From Gossypium raimondii (taxonomy: Eukaryota; Streptophyta; Magnoliopsida; Malvales; Malvaceae): DNA of 64,000 nt. Location: positions 12,524,001 through 12,588,000 of the forward strand of contig NC_068569.1 of assembly GCF_025698545.1 (NCBI RefSeq), read 5' to 3'. This document shows positions 47,401 to 60,448 of the stretch, piece by piece (position 1 is the first letter of the stretch; every line of letters begins with the position of its first letter). The notes below the pieces were generated by a model. The model worked only from the letters and a program-made list of their open reading frames with translations. It was not told the DNA's origin and ran no database searches. The position numbers were made by a program, and so were the translations under genes.

Positions 47401-49708
47401 CTTTTAGCTATATCAAGTCTAAAAAATCTTCACACCTCTCAATTCCAATACAAGATTTGGAGAAGTGACGTCAGTTGGCACTCCCCAATTTTTAACATGG
47501 GAAAAATCAAAATAAAGCATTAATGTGGGACGAAGTTGCATTACAAATTTATTTATGAAAAAAGATGTGGTTGCATTAAAACTTTCTGCACCTTGGACCG
47601 CAGATGAGATAGCTGTACAATTGGCTGCATCTTACACTTCCCAACTTAATTCGCTACCCCTTCCCTCCTTCACTATCGCTTCAATGTTGTAGGCCCAATC
47701 CTTTTTCTTATTTTTCTTCTTTTTTCTTTCACCTAATGGAAACTACAGAATCTTTGTTCAAAGAATAGAGATATACATGTTTCTAGATATTAGCTAAGGC
47801 GAAAATGACAGATTGGCAGAATTATAAGGTGAAGAAAGTGATCAGATACAAGGCTACATGCTGAGGAGGATGGATCATGTTAGTTCTACAGGATATGGGC
47901 CCCATCATTCTGCTTCCAGATTTTTTTTTTCTTATGCATAAAGAGATTTTAAGAATAAAATAATTTTTTATTTGAGATAAAATTAAATTTAAAGGTTAGA
48001 AAATTTTAAACATTCTGAAATAATAAAAATTCGAAAAATGATTAATGGACCAAAAGGATCGACCCAGCTAGCATTGATGAACCTCATGTGATTTATGGGT
48101 CCATTTCTATCCGAAGCTCTTTGAAATATATATATATATATTTTCGTTTTTCTATATAAAGAAGGTAGGGTTTGGATCGAATCTGATGATGGACATGGTA
48201 CGCGCGAGGTTATTTTATTTGGTAGGCAAATGCTTTTAAAGTTTAATAATGGAGCGTCAGAGTCAATAGATACCCTAAAAACGAAAACAATTGAAATAAA
48301 ATAATAATATTATTTTGATAACATGGTTTTCCAACAACGTACTTGCTCTGCCACGCATTAAGTTGGTAAATTTTAGGAATGTATTTTCACCTCGGCTTAA
48401 TAAAAAAAATCATTTTTAAAGTTACAATAAAATTAATAAATTTGAAAAAATCAAACATAAGTCAGGAGCATTCCGACTTAAAGATTATTTCTAATAAAAA
48501 TAGAAAATACTTATATTTCATGTCATTTTCAAAATTAAGGATTTGGTTATTTTATTTTTCAGATTTTAAAATTTAGATCAAATTTTTTCCATTTGCATAA
48601 CTCCCAAGTGAGTAGATTTTTTTTCAAAATATCACAGCAACAAAATTAATAAAAAAAAAGTTAATTAAGTTGTTACATAGGTTATCAAAAATAAAAATTT
48701 AAACAAGCTTAAAGATTGCGGGTGTTTTAAAAAACTTCAAAGTTTGATTTTTGTTAGGCAGTGGGAAAAGATGTGATTGGTTGAAACTTAAACTTCCGCT
48801 ATAATCCCGCATTTGTGGAATTAGCGTTTTGCTTGAGATTTTGGGTTTGCGGTTGAAAGGTCAATCAACCAACTTTTGAAATTTTGTGGAATCCTGGATT
48901 ATACTTCCCATATTGATTTTGTGAATATGGAGTGTTTTACTAATTTATAATATATCATAATTTTGATTTCATCTACGTAAAATCAGAAATATTTTAAATT
49001 TTGAAAAGAGATATTGAATACACCAAATGGTTATAAAAGAAGAACATAACTTTTTGAGTTCTATAAACAAAAGAAAGATCACCTGCTCCTCCATGAGTGT
49101 CGCTTTTAAAGTGAATACCACTAACTACGACTGAACTGATTAGGCAAGTGAGAAAAAACGAAATCTATTAATTTCGGCAATAAAAAGTAATTTCAATACA
49201 AATATTTGGTATTATTTTAAATTAATAAAATGGAGTGGTCCCCACGTTCGGTGTCAAGCCTCGGAACCAACCAACACAACCCATAAAATGGCAGAAAAAA
49301 CCCCTATCCCGTAATTTCCCCCACCCAGGTATCTCTGCTAACCTTTTCCCAACTAATTTCTAGGAAAATGGAAGGTTAATTCTGTCTTTTCCACAAACGA
49401 AAAGATTTTCCAGGGAAAGGAAATATGGCTTGCAGTGTTGGCAATGTGCTCCGTTTCTTCTTCCCCTTCTCTCTCTTTTTGCAGTTAGTTAAGCTGCTCC
49501 AATCTCTTCACCTACTCTTTAGCAAACACCAAATTAAATTACCTTAATAAGTATTTTATTAATTGTATACAATTTTTTTCTTCTTTTTATTTCCTTCATT
49601 CAAGTTAGTTTTATAAATTATACTATATATGTTGCTGCTGCTGGTTGTACATAGCTCTTCTTCTCTTTCCTTTTTTTTTTCTTGAATTTTTTAGAGCAAA
49701 AATCGAAA
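44491..49708. other. Intergenic DNA and upstream region of the SCAR gene
   Basis: I find no supported gene. A less AT-rich stretch at 47080-47470 carries short overlapping ORFs on both strands without a recognisable domain. G-runs occur near 46198-46205 and a TA microsatellite near 48128-48141. The last few hundred bases (about 49300-49708), with pyrimidine-rich tracts, probably contain the SCAR promoter and 5' UTR. Confidence 0.4.
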
Positions 49709-52700
49709 ATGCCTCTGGTTAGAGCTCAGGTGAGGAATGAGTACGGGCTTGGTCAACCGGAGCTTTACAAGGAAGTCAATAGAGAAGATCCAAAAGCTGT
49801 TCTCGACGGCATCGCCGTCGCCGGCCTCGTTGGGATCTTGCGCCAGTTAGGCGATCTTGCTGAGTATGTTTAAGCTTTTATTCTTTTTATCGGCTTTATA
49901 ACACCTCTCGTTGGTTGCTTACTAAGGAAATCGAAAGCATTTATAGAAGTTGGAAGTTATAGAGTTTGATTAATGGACCTTTAAGCTTTTTAATTATAGG
50001 ATGTTCTTCTTTTATTACTTAGTTTCGCTTCTGATTTGCGTTTAAATTGTTACTTACTTATTCAAACTGCGGTGTTTAACTGGTGTAGCTCGGTTTGTTA
50101 TGCTGTAGATTTGCAGCAGAGGTTTTTCATGGATTACAAGAGCAAGTAATGAGCACAGCTTCTAGGAGTCATAAATTGACGATTCGTGTGCAACGGATTG
50201 AAGCTGCGCTTCCGCCTCTTGAGAAGGCTGTTCTTGCCCAGACTAGTCATATTCACTTTGCTTATACAGCTGGTATGGCCTCTGTACGTGTCCTTTGCTT
50301 CAAAAGCTACTCATTTTTCTTGGCAGATAATGCTTCTTCTTCATTGTTTTCGCGGTTACAGAGATATGAATTCAGTACATACTACTTTATTTATTTGTTA
50401 TAGTCATATTGTATGCTTTTATGCTTTCTTCTAGCATTTGTTGCCTGAATTTGGGTTGTCTACCAGCAAGATATAGACCTTAAGCTCACTGTTATTCATG
50501 CTTTACTGCAGCAAAAAGGACATCTTTTTTCTTTTTCCTTTTTGAAGTTCAAATATTTAGTAAGAGCTTAGTTTCAGTAAGAACCTTGTATGTTTTCAAT
50601 CATGTGGCATCAGTTGTAAGTTGCTGCTGACAATCGAAGCAATATTCATGTAGGGAGATGACTATATTGAAAGAAAGCAGATCTATGGCATTGGAAACAT
50701 GTTCAACAGAAAACATGCTTTAGTCGTTTAAATCCTGGGAAGGTTTACATTGATTACAGAATAAATGGACTTGAAATATTTTAATATGATTATTTTATCA
50801 GTACATTTATACACACATATATATTTGTTGCATGTAATGTTAATTGTTAATATTATTTTGTTCGAGGTTATTGCATATTAATACACCTGTATGTTTAAGA
50901 ATCAAGATACAAGGAAAACAGTGATCTTGTTTCTTACTTAGACAAAAACTAGGTTCAAGTTTTCATTTTTTATATTGCAAGTTTGAATTTATTGTATTAG
51001 CTATAGGGAATTTTTTATCTTTCTGTTCAAATCTTTATGGAAAGCAGTTGACCTACAGGTTCTGAATGGCACCCTCGGATTCGGAATGAGAAAAATCTTT
51101 TCATTTACAATGACTTGCCACGATTTATTATGGATTCCTATGAAGTTTGTCGCGACCCTCCACATCTACACTTGCTTGACAAGTATGGTTATTTACATCC
51201 ACTCCCTCTTTTTAGCCATGACAAGCATTTTTCAAGAAATAAATTTGTGATGTGTGTAAGTACGTTGTTCTGGATTCTTCTTACTTCTGCTTTGCATTCA
51301 GATTTGATGCTGGTGGCCCAGGATCTTGTTTACAGAGATATTCTGATCCAACCTTCTTTAAGCGAGCTTCAGGTAGCTCCATTGAAGAAGATGTTGAGAA
51401 AGTCCAAAGAGATAAGAGGAGTCGTAAAAGCAAGGTATTATTTACTCTATCAACCATCCAGGCAGAGAATCTTTATAGTTTTGAGTCAATTTCTGCAACG
51501 GTTTTTTGTTGACTCAATTCATGTTAATTTAATGTATTACATAGTTTAATCTTTACAATATATTTGTCGTTGGGATTTCTATGATGTGGAGGTATACTTT
51601 GTATGAATTCAACCTTTTCAGGCTCATGTTGCAACTAAATAAGCTATATGTTCTTCAATTTGGAATTATTTCTGAATTAACATTGTTGAAAATGGACAGA
51701 AAAGAAGATCGTCCCACAGGAATGGCAAACTATTACGTGGTGCATCATTATCAAGTTGCAGTGGCAGGTAATGCATGTATATGTATATAAAAGGCATGTG
51801 TGCACTCACTTTCATACAGACAGCATACCAACACAAAAATGTATATATATATTTTTGCATACGCCTTATTGTGTTGAATGCGGTTTGATTCAATTAAAAT
51901 TTACTTGAAATCTGGCTTTGCAGAATGCAGTTTACTTCTGTACTTGCTAATGGGCGAACTTCCTCTCAAAATGCATCAACAGTTGATATGGCACCGAAAT
52001 CTGATATGGGAGAGCATTCAAGTTCTTTTGATTCAAGAACTGGGTCTGGATATATTGAATGTGCTTTCAATCTTGGTTCATCCATGCTAGAGGAATTGGA
52101 ACCCAAGCAATTCTCCTCTAAGCTGATGCAAGAAACAGATACCCTTGGTTCCAATTTTCCTGTTGATCAAACTCGGGTTCTAGATGATAATTTTTCACGT
52201 AGTTCATCACAAGAGCAGATTGTCCCTAGTTTATCTTGTGTAACATGGGATGAAAAGGCAGAAATAGTGGAGTCCAAAGCAGGAAATCGGGATATAGATG
52301 AAGTTCCAGAGATGAACTTTGATGTAGATGTGCAGGAAATTGGAATTGCCAATGCCGGAAATGGTGACCAAGTGCATATCCCCTTTAATGATGTGGATGC
52401 TCCCCAAGCAAGCATTATTGAGAACCAAAATGATGAAATTGAAAGTGAACCAGACAATTACATGGATGCACTGAACACAATAGAGTCGGAATCTGAAAAT
52501 GATATTGAGTGCCATAGAAAACAAGAAGTGGAACAGTGTTCTGAAAATGATATCGAGTGTCAAAGAGAACTGGGAATGGAACGGAGTGAAGATACTAACA
52601 ACATTAGTAATGAGAATAGAGAAGATGAAGAGGTTGTTATGGATGATAACGTGGACAGTACTTCATCTATAATTGAACCGTCTGCCTCATCCAATATTAT

Positions 52701-55284
52701 TTCTAGCAATGGGATGTCTGGGAGTTCATCTGATCCAGTAGCCTCTGAGAATATTCCCTGTGAACAGGTGCCTCAAATCTTAGGCAAATCTTCTGACCCT
52801 GATCGTACATCAAATACTGGTTTATGCATAAGTGAGGAAATCTGTAATGGCTCACAAGCGGAATTTGTCATCAGTGATCCATCACCATCCTCTGGCTCCA
52901 CAGTTTCTGATATGCATGATCCAGCCGGAGATAGGATCATGAACAGTGTTAATGACTCTCAAAACTCCCAGACTGAATCTTCTGTGCATTCAGTTGGGTT
53001 CTGGACAAATGGTGGCCTTTTGGGACTTCAGCCATCAAAACCTCCTGATTTTGCTGTATCAACTGTAGGTCAGGGTTCTGCAGCTACAACTAGTGAAGTA
53101 TTTGGTCCTCCAAATCAAATACTTATGTCTTTGCAAGATGGACTCAAAGGAAATGCAGGCACTGTGGTTGAGAATGCTAATTTAGATGCAAACCTTGGAA
53201 GACCTGTTAATTCTCATTTTAATGATAATCTTGATAATTTAAATGGTGTTGGCTCTAGCCTAAATACCTCATTGCCACATGGAAACAAGAACCCGGTCAA
53301 TCCTAACATCAAAGCTACATCTATTGAATCTGATGAGGAGGAGGATGACAAGTCATCTAGGATGTTTGGACTTGGCCATAAATTACTTGTAAATGGTTTT
53401 CGCAGAAAGGTGTCAATTGGCAATGATGATGATTCTGAACCAGCCACTTCTAGAAAAACTGGGGTATTGGAGCCTAGGAATGAGCTGCAGCGCATATCGT
53501 ATCAGAAAATTCCTCAGACGACCGTTAATGAACAGATCGGAAATGGATCTCCCATAAATTCACTTACTTCTTCTCCACCACTTGAACATATGAAAATATC
53601 CTTCAACCCTTTAGATGGATTTGGGACTTCCAAACTCAAATTGCAATTTCCTGATGGGAATCATTATCATGAAAACATTAGAGACATGTTTCCTTCATTT
53701 CAGTTGGTCCCAGTGCCTGCTATTTCAGCTCATGGTGTTGCTTCAGACTCTGATGATGATACTTTCTGCAGATCATCCCCTTATATGTCTGATGACTGCC
53801 TTAGTCATTGCTCTGAGTCAAATTCTGAGCAGTGGGAATCTGGTGAAGCACCTGAAAGCAATGATCCTGCGCTGCATGATGCATTAAGCAGATTGTCATC
53901 GATGGAATCTGTTTCAAGCTGTTTACAAGTTAGGGGAGCAGCCAATAATGGCATCTGTGTTAATGGGGGAAATAAAAAACCTATAGCACCGGGGTCTAGT
54001 GCAGCAGAACCATCTCTATCTATGCCACTCGATCTCCCAGGTTTTGATGTCATTAACCCTGTACTGCATGATGAAACCGAAAGTAATTCTGATCAAAAGA
54101 ATCAGGTAAAATTGCAAAATGCAATGCAGCTCAAACCATTGCCTCCACCTCCCCCCCCTGCACAATGGCGGGTTTCAAAACCCTGCTTCAACGAGGCAGA
54201 AGAAAGACAACATGCTTTATCAGAGTCACTGAGACATGAGCTTGATCTGAAACTTCTTAGTTCTTTTGTCTCTCAGAAGCCTGAGCCAGCTTTAGTTAAT
54301 CAACAGAAAATAAATGATAAGGCAAATGCATTGCAACCAGAGAAGAAGGTACTTCAGCAATGTTGTCAATCTGTATTATTATTATTGTTAGTATTACTAT
54401 TTTGAAATGAATGTTGTGAAATGGGAACTGGTTGTATATAAATGGTAAAAATTTGATGAATGCGGTAGGTGGACGAAGAGAAAAATAATGGACAGAAAGG
54501 CGTAAGCCTGCTCAGTGGTGGCCGAGGGATGGATGAAAAGGAAGATTTCTTGCATCAGATCAGAACTAAAGTGAGTATTCATTTATTTTCTTTTATGTCA
54601 CTTGTCATCGTCCAAATGAATAATGGGCCCCTAATTTACATGTACATATACAAATGTGAATTTCACTGTTTGAAGAAACAATTTATTTGATCAAATTCTG
54701 AAAAAGAAGGAAAACAAAAGCAGTAGATAGCTATGTAAATACTAAAATATCATTGATCATTTTCATGGCTTATTTGTCAGTACTTTTTGAATTTGACAAC
54801 AATAATTGCATATGCCTTACAGATGTATTTTTCAGATAAGAATTTCCCACCGCTCTTCCCTCTTTTTCTCCTATAGAACAGAAAATAAGAGAAAGAAGTT
54901 CCTTTGTTATAGAGCGGGAGTTAGTCTGTGTAGTTTGAGCATGTTTTATGCATGGACGCATGTATCTCGTATAGAGTTGATGGCTATTGTGATAAAATGG
55001 AGTATATTTCATTCACTTGCCTTTGTTCTTTGTCATTTCAGTCTTTCAACCTAAGACCCACAGCCACTGCAAGACCAACTGTTATTTCTGGTCCCACTGC
55101 AAATGTCCAGGTCACTGCAATTTTGCAGAAAGCAAATGCAATTCGCCAGGTTTGTAATTCCTCCTCTTTTACTTTTCCCCCCTCTCATCTCAGTTCTCTT
55201 ATGAATGAGGCAACCAGATTAACACTTACGAAACTTGTTCAGGCTGTTGGGAGTGATGACGATGATAACTGGAGTGACAATTAA
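49709..55284 (+). CDS. SCAR/WAVE protein, SCAR1/SCAR3-like
   Basis: Nine exons: 49709-49863, 50109-50272, 51059-51182, 51302-51434, 51700-51767, 51924-54348, 54469-54570, 55042-55149 and 55243-55284. All borders are GT-AG and the frame closes to 1106 residues. Residues 1 to about 190 are the SCAR homology domain ([73 protein letters not shown]), which docks into the WAVE complex. The long exon 6 codes for an acidic, disordered middle with a poly-proline run near residue 951. The C-terminus is the WCA output region: WH2-like [19 protein letters not shown], a central helix ([14 protein letters not shown]) and the acidic DDDDNWSDN. The protein activates ARP2/3-driven actin branching in trichome, pavement and root cells. 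Middle motifs such as [15 protein letters not shown] and [10 protein letters not shown] fit the SCAR1/SCAR3 subgroup. No damage seen. Confidence 0.94.
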
Positions 55285-57335
55285 TTATTTTGGAATACGA
55301 ATGCAGAAGACAATCAGAAGTTCTCCCAGTCTTGGGTTTTCAAATTTGGGTGAGGTTGTTTGAAATGTGTATAATCCTTGTTTCTTCTTGTAATTAGTTA
55401 CTTGGGCTCATCTTGTATCGTATAGTGATTATTTGCATTCGTTTCTTGAATAGTTAATGATTTGAACAGGTATTTAGGTGGATCATGATGCATAATGCAT
55501 GAGAATATGATAGTCTATTAAGTTGTGTGTTCCCCCCTTTTTTTTTAGTTTAAATTTAACGGACTCTACCATGCTCGCAATTTTCTGTTGTTTTGCCTCA
55601 TAGGGAATTGTTATTTCCTCTTAGGACTGAGGACGCGAGGTTATTGCTACCGAAAATTGCTTTACTATTTTGGCACGTCAACTAGGAGTCAGAAATTATA
55701 ATGCAACTTGATATGGATGAATTGTGTGTAAGAAAGCATTTCAGTTTGGCCGTTGAATATAAGGAAAGCTGGATGTTGTGTCGTCGTTAGAACATGGATG
55801 TTGCCAATTTATGCAGCAAATAAAGAATGATTACAATTGCCCGTTTCTCCGTCTTGCTTGAAAGTGTAATTTTCAGCGGCAACAAAAACAGGGATTAGCA
55901 GTGCCGGTTAATTGCGTGCACAGTAGCCACTAACTTGGTTTTGAATCATCATTACTTTGTTTTTCTTGTGTTTTGCATTCAAATATTTAATTTAATTAAA
56001 CCGTTTCGGGAGTGTTTCAATACAAAAGGTAAATGATTAGAATATTGAGTTTTTTCTGATTTTGTTTAATGTGACATAGGGCACTGGCAGTATATGTTTT
56101 TAATTAATCAATTTAATTTGCTGTTCTTTTTTCTGCCAAGAATCAAGGGATAAGAACCCATCATCAAATAAATAATAAAGAAAAAGGCTCAAAGGAGTTG
56201 ACAAAATTGACGCTAGCCAGCAAGTTTAGATTAATGTTAAACGGAATAGGTTTCAGAAACTCCCATCAACTGGGTGAATTAATTAAGCACCCACGTTTAT
56301 TTTGCAACTTGCACGCAGCAGCAGCAGCAGCATAGAAAACTAATCGAGTCAAGCTCATCCCAACATATAAATTTGCCAAGACAGTTTGTGTTTTAGATCC
56401 AGTCATTGTTTTTTCAGTGAATTTATAACAGCGGAGTGTAATTGTATTCGAAAGTCGACATATGTTTTTCCTTTTTACAAAACAAATTTAGTATCAACAT
56501 CGCAGTTGCAATTTGTTGCCTAATTTTGTTCATTGAGGGCCTTTATCAAATAATTAAATTGATTCATATAATCACTTTTCACATAAACTATTAGCAAGTG
56601 TAATATTTTAATCCTAATCTTTGCAGCAGCCTGTTTTATTATTCTTAGAGTGCGGTCCTTTTTATTATTAAATAGTATTATATTCAGATATGGATAGCAT
56701 TAGCCCCACGCTATAAAACCAACTGACACTCCAAATCCAGCTGCAAATTTGGGAGAAGAAAGAAACTTAAGAACCAAGGCACTAACTTCATTAGTTTTTT
56801 CTTTCTTTCTAGAAGACGAGTTTCATTTCCAAAATACTAACATAATGGTGACTTATTTTAATAATAGAAAAGAATGAACAAAGTTAATTATTTTTGACTA
56901 ATAATTTAATAATTGTCCCACTACGTAAAGGAACTTTCCCTCTAAAACAAAGTAGATTAACATTATTATACGTGTCATTTCAGTGCAAATTAAAAGGAGT
57001 TAGCACGAGCTTGAGAAGAGAGAATACTTTCTTTTAAAAGTGTCTGCTTTTGAATATTGGTGATGGTCAAAGAAAAGTAAAAAGATTTATGACCGATATC
57101 AAACTTTTTAAACACACAAGTTGCCCTAAAAACATGCATGCATCTTTTGCGATTTCTCCATCTCCTACTGTTCAAAAGCTGTCCGTAACAAAAAAGTTTT
57201 TGGAGCTCTCCAAAACCTTTTGCCTTCCAACCAAATTAACACTCATGCTATACCCCCTTTTTATTTTCTCACCCTTTGCCTTTGCCATGCCTCCGATGCT
57301 GAGAGATGGGTTCCATCAGGCTTTGCCTCCGCCAT
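55285..57335. other. 3' flank of the SCAR gene and intergenic DNA
   Basis: The likely 3' UTR extends a few hundred bases from 55285. A GCAGCAGCAGCAGCAGCA run lies near 56313-56331. No other gene is supported; the ORFs at 56990-57352 on both strands are shadows without recognisable features. Confidence 0.4.
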
Positions 57336-57344
57336 GGATTTCAT

Positions 57345-57871
57345 TAGGGTGAATAAAATCCGATTTGATATAAAAAATTTAAATTTTGAATTAATTAATT
57401 CATGTTATTTGAGTTAATCAAGTTATTCGGATCTATTCGAATAAAAAATCAAGTTTTTCGGTTTAACTCGAATATGAATTACACAATCCGAGTTATCCGA
57501 AAATCCGAATAAGAGAAGGCAAAACTACGTCGTTTTGATAAATGTTTACCTTTCTAAAATTAAAAGTCAAAACAATTCAATTAAAAGGTAAAATTACGTC
57601 ATTTTGATAAATGTTTACTCATTAAGTTAAAAGGCAAAACCATTATATTGTTTACGTAGTTAATTATAATCTTGTACTTCGTTTACTAGTTAAATAATCA
57701 GTTCATGTAAACGCAATATTGAGTATAAATAATAGGATTCGTTAACTCGACTCTAAAATTTTTAACTCGATTTAAAAAAAAATTCAAATTGAGTTTGGTT
57801 GCTAAAATAAGATTTGCTAATTCGACTAACTTAAAATTTTTTGACTCGATCCGATCGAATACTCACCCCTA
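57345..57871. mobile_element. MITE with TAGGGTGAATA / TATTCACCCCTA-type ends
   Basis: The element starts TAGGGTGAATAAAATCCGAT and ends CCGATCGAATACTCACCCCTA; the ends are imperfect inverted repeats. The interior carries repeated TTCGG/CCGAA and AACTCGA/TCGAGTT motifs, in the same style as the element at 16204-16808. The flanks GATTTCAT and AATTTTAT match at six of eight bases and could be a decayed duplication. Non-coding. Confidence 0.6.
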
Positions 57872-59852
57872 AATTTTATAGATGGACATCCGCTCTTTTT
57901 AGTATTTAAATGGGTTTATAGTAAATTCATTTTACTTTTGCCAATAATAAATTTAGATTTAGATATTCAAATCTATTTTTTTTTACATTTTAAAATTTTT
58001 ATTTAAAAGATTATGGCTAATTCAAATAAGACTCAAATTCGATTCAAAATTTAAAACAATTCTATAAATTCAATTTCTACAAAAATTACAAACATCAAAC
58101 TCACTACTATTATGACTTGTAAGTACCATTGGAATAATCCCCCATGTATGGAAATCTAAGTTTGCCTGAACAAAGCTTCCAAACTACCCAGACATGAATT
58201 GATAAAAAGAAAAAAAGAAAAGCTTTGAAGTGATTAAACAGAGAAATAAAGTAATGGAGAGAAACTGTCTTAACTAAAGCAACTTGACATTATATAATCA
58301 ACAACCGCAAGAAGAAGCAGCAATATGTTGATCTTTAGTTTCTCATGATCCCGTCCTACACCGAAAACTTCTTATAAAACTTGATGAGGGGTACACTTTT
58401 TTGGAACATCAACTTAATCATTTTTAGTTTTACTAGTGTGTTATAATCTAAAAGAAACAAAAATATTTGTTTGTCTACATTATAGAATTGGAAAAAGTGA
58501 TGTTAATGATTGCTTTATTGAACTACTTTAAAACAAAGTTATCAGTGAAATTCAAAATCCGCATGGAAAAGCAAAAAGGAATTGCTGCAATTCCATGTAC
58601 TTATTTCAACTTTATTTCAAGGTATGTATAGTGAAAAGGTACTATCAAATTTTTAACTTGTATTATATTAATATTCTCAGCATAATTTCAGCATTCACAA
58701 ATTGTTTAGACTTTAATTATCATCTTCTAAAATGGTGGTAGTACTTTAAATGAGTTTTTTTAATAAAACAAAATTGAAGAAGTCAATACGTCTTTTCCTA
58801 TATACAAAATATAATTTTTCCAAGTTTTATTTTCATTACTTTAATTTTGAATTTTTTTTATAATTTTGTTGTACTAAAAACATGATAAAAATGCTTAAAG
58901 AAAAAATAATTATTTTGGACGTCCTGCATGATTAATCAGACCATGAATTATGATTATAAATTGTGACCCCTTCTTCTATAATTTTATAAAGTTGATAAAT
59001 GTGAAGTGATGATGCTGGGAAGCAAGGTAGCTTATTGGTGGGATCTGATTGGACATACGACACTAATTAATTTAAATTATCAATGCCAATGTATTTCCAT
59101 TGATTTGGAAATCGAATTTCACAACAGTTGGTATGTCACCCAAAAAATAAAAAAAAAATAATTTCTTCAAGAGAACCAAGTTCTTATTCTTTATTAAATC
59201 ACCCTTTTTTTTTCTCCTGAGCAATGCATCCATCATTTCATGCAACTAGTAGTGGGAATTCTCTCTTTTTCTTCTTTACCATGCATTACATACTCTTTTC
59301 TTTTTTCTTGGATTTATAGTATATATAATATAACCTTAGAAACCATATCTATGAAAAGAAAGAAATTGTATAGATTTTTAAAGGCAAAGTAGGAAGCTTT
59401 TACCTTTATCTCTCTCTCTCTTTATACAAAATAGAATATTGTAATATTGGGAAATAACCCCATTGGCCATTTCCATTACAACCAAACTTTATCTCTTTTA
59501 TTTATGCTCCAATTCTCCATCACTTTGATACTCTGTACGCAAACCTACTAGGATCGGACCCACTTTTGCATTTTTTTTCATGGGAATTACGAATCATGAG
59601 TATATTACTCTATTTTTTTGAAAATTTTTAAATATTATATTTAAGCAAATTAAGAAAAATATTATGTATTAATTATAAATATTGATGACTTGGAGTAATG
59701 ATTTGGAGAAAAAGCTCATCATCAGCTTTTCCACGCCACTTGGTTCTTTGGCGTTGGCGGCGGCTACTTCCCTCACATGCCATCTTCTTCTTTTTTTTCC
59801 CCTTTCAATTCCACCCACTTTTCCTGTGCGTTTCCCCCTCACTCCCTTCCCC
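57872..59852. other. Upstream region of the Dof gene
   Basis: AT-rich intergenic DNA with CT runs near 59411-59421, grading into the Dof promoter. No other gene is supported. Confidence 0.4.
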
Positions 59853-59862
59853 ATATATATAA
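59853..59862 (+). promoter_or_regulatory. Probable TATA box of the Dof gene
   Basis: ATATATATAA lies about 95 bases upstream of the first ATG, after a pyrimidine-rich stretch (TTTCCCCCTCACTCCCTTCC). Position and context fit a plant core promoter. Confidence 0.65.
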
Positions 59863-59953
59863 CCATAATTCCCAGACACCCTTTCGCCCCAAACCAAAGA
59901 AACACTCGTCATATTTTGTCGTCCGCTATTTCTGTCTCTATCTTTGTCTCTAA

Positions 59954-60448
59954 ATGGTCATGGCTAGCCATGAAGGCCAAGGGATCAAGCTATTTGGGGC
60001 AACAATTACGTTGCATGCAGGAAGACAAGTGAAAGAAGAACACAAAGAAGACGACCATTCAAAAGCCGACAAGAGGCCTGACAAGATCATACCTTGCCCT
60101 AGATGTAAGAGCATGGAGACCAAATTTTGTTACTTCAATAACTACAACGTGAATCAGCCCAGACATTTCTGTAAAGGTTGCCAGAGGTACTGGACTGCAG
60201 GTGGTGCCCTTCGGAACGTTCCGGTAGGGGCTGGTCGCCGGAAAGCGAAGCCAGTACCGGGTCGTGGTCTTGCTGGGTTTCAGGAGGGGTACTTGTTTGA
60301 CGGCTCTAGTGGGGTGCACGTGCACCAGTTTGAGTTGGAGGGGATGGTGTTGGACGAGTGGCACTCGGCGGCAGCGAATGGTGGTTTCCGGCAAGTTTTC
60401 CCAATGAAGCGGAGGCGAATAAGCTGCTCAGGAGGTCAACTTAATTGA
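59954..60448 (+). CDS. Dof zinc-finger transcription factor, DOF1.5 (COG1)/CDF4-like
   Basis: A single exon of 164 residues. The Dof finger is complete: [20 protein letters not shown] then [20 protein letters not shown] and [10 protein letters not shown]. Its zinc ligands C48, C51, C73 and C76 are in the C-x2-C-x21-C-x2-C spacing. The N-terminal [11 protein letters not shown] matches the short motif shared by the cycling-Dof/COG1 group, and [11 protein letters not shown] directly before the finger is also typical. The short tail with [21 protein letters not shown] recalls Arabidopsis DOF1.5. Dof proteins bind AAAG cores; this subgroup acts in phytochrome signalling and seed or flowering control. 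Two in-frame ATGs (59954 and 59960) are possible, the second aligning better with family starts. It lies 4.7 kb downstream of the SCAR gene on the same strand. Confidence 0.92.
   Translation: MVMASHEGQGIKLFGATITLHAGRQVKEEHKEDDHSKADKRPDKIIPCPRCKSMETKFCYFNNYNVNQPRHFCKGCQRYWTAGGALRNVPVGAGRRKAKPVPGRGLAGFQEGYLFDGSSGVHVHQFELEGMVLDEWHSAAANGGFRQVFPMKRRRISCSGGQLN

Noticed and set aside
47080-47468. Overlapping ORFs of 64-80 codons on both strands in a less AT-rich stretch
   Set aside because: No domain, no intron structure and no start context that I can support. The higher GC makes chance ORFs longer.
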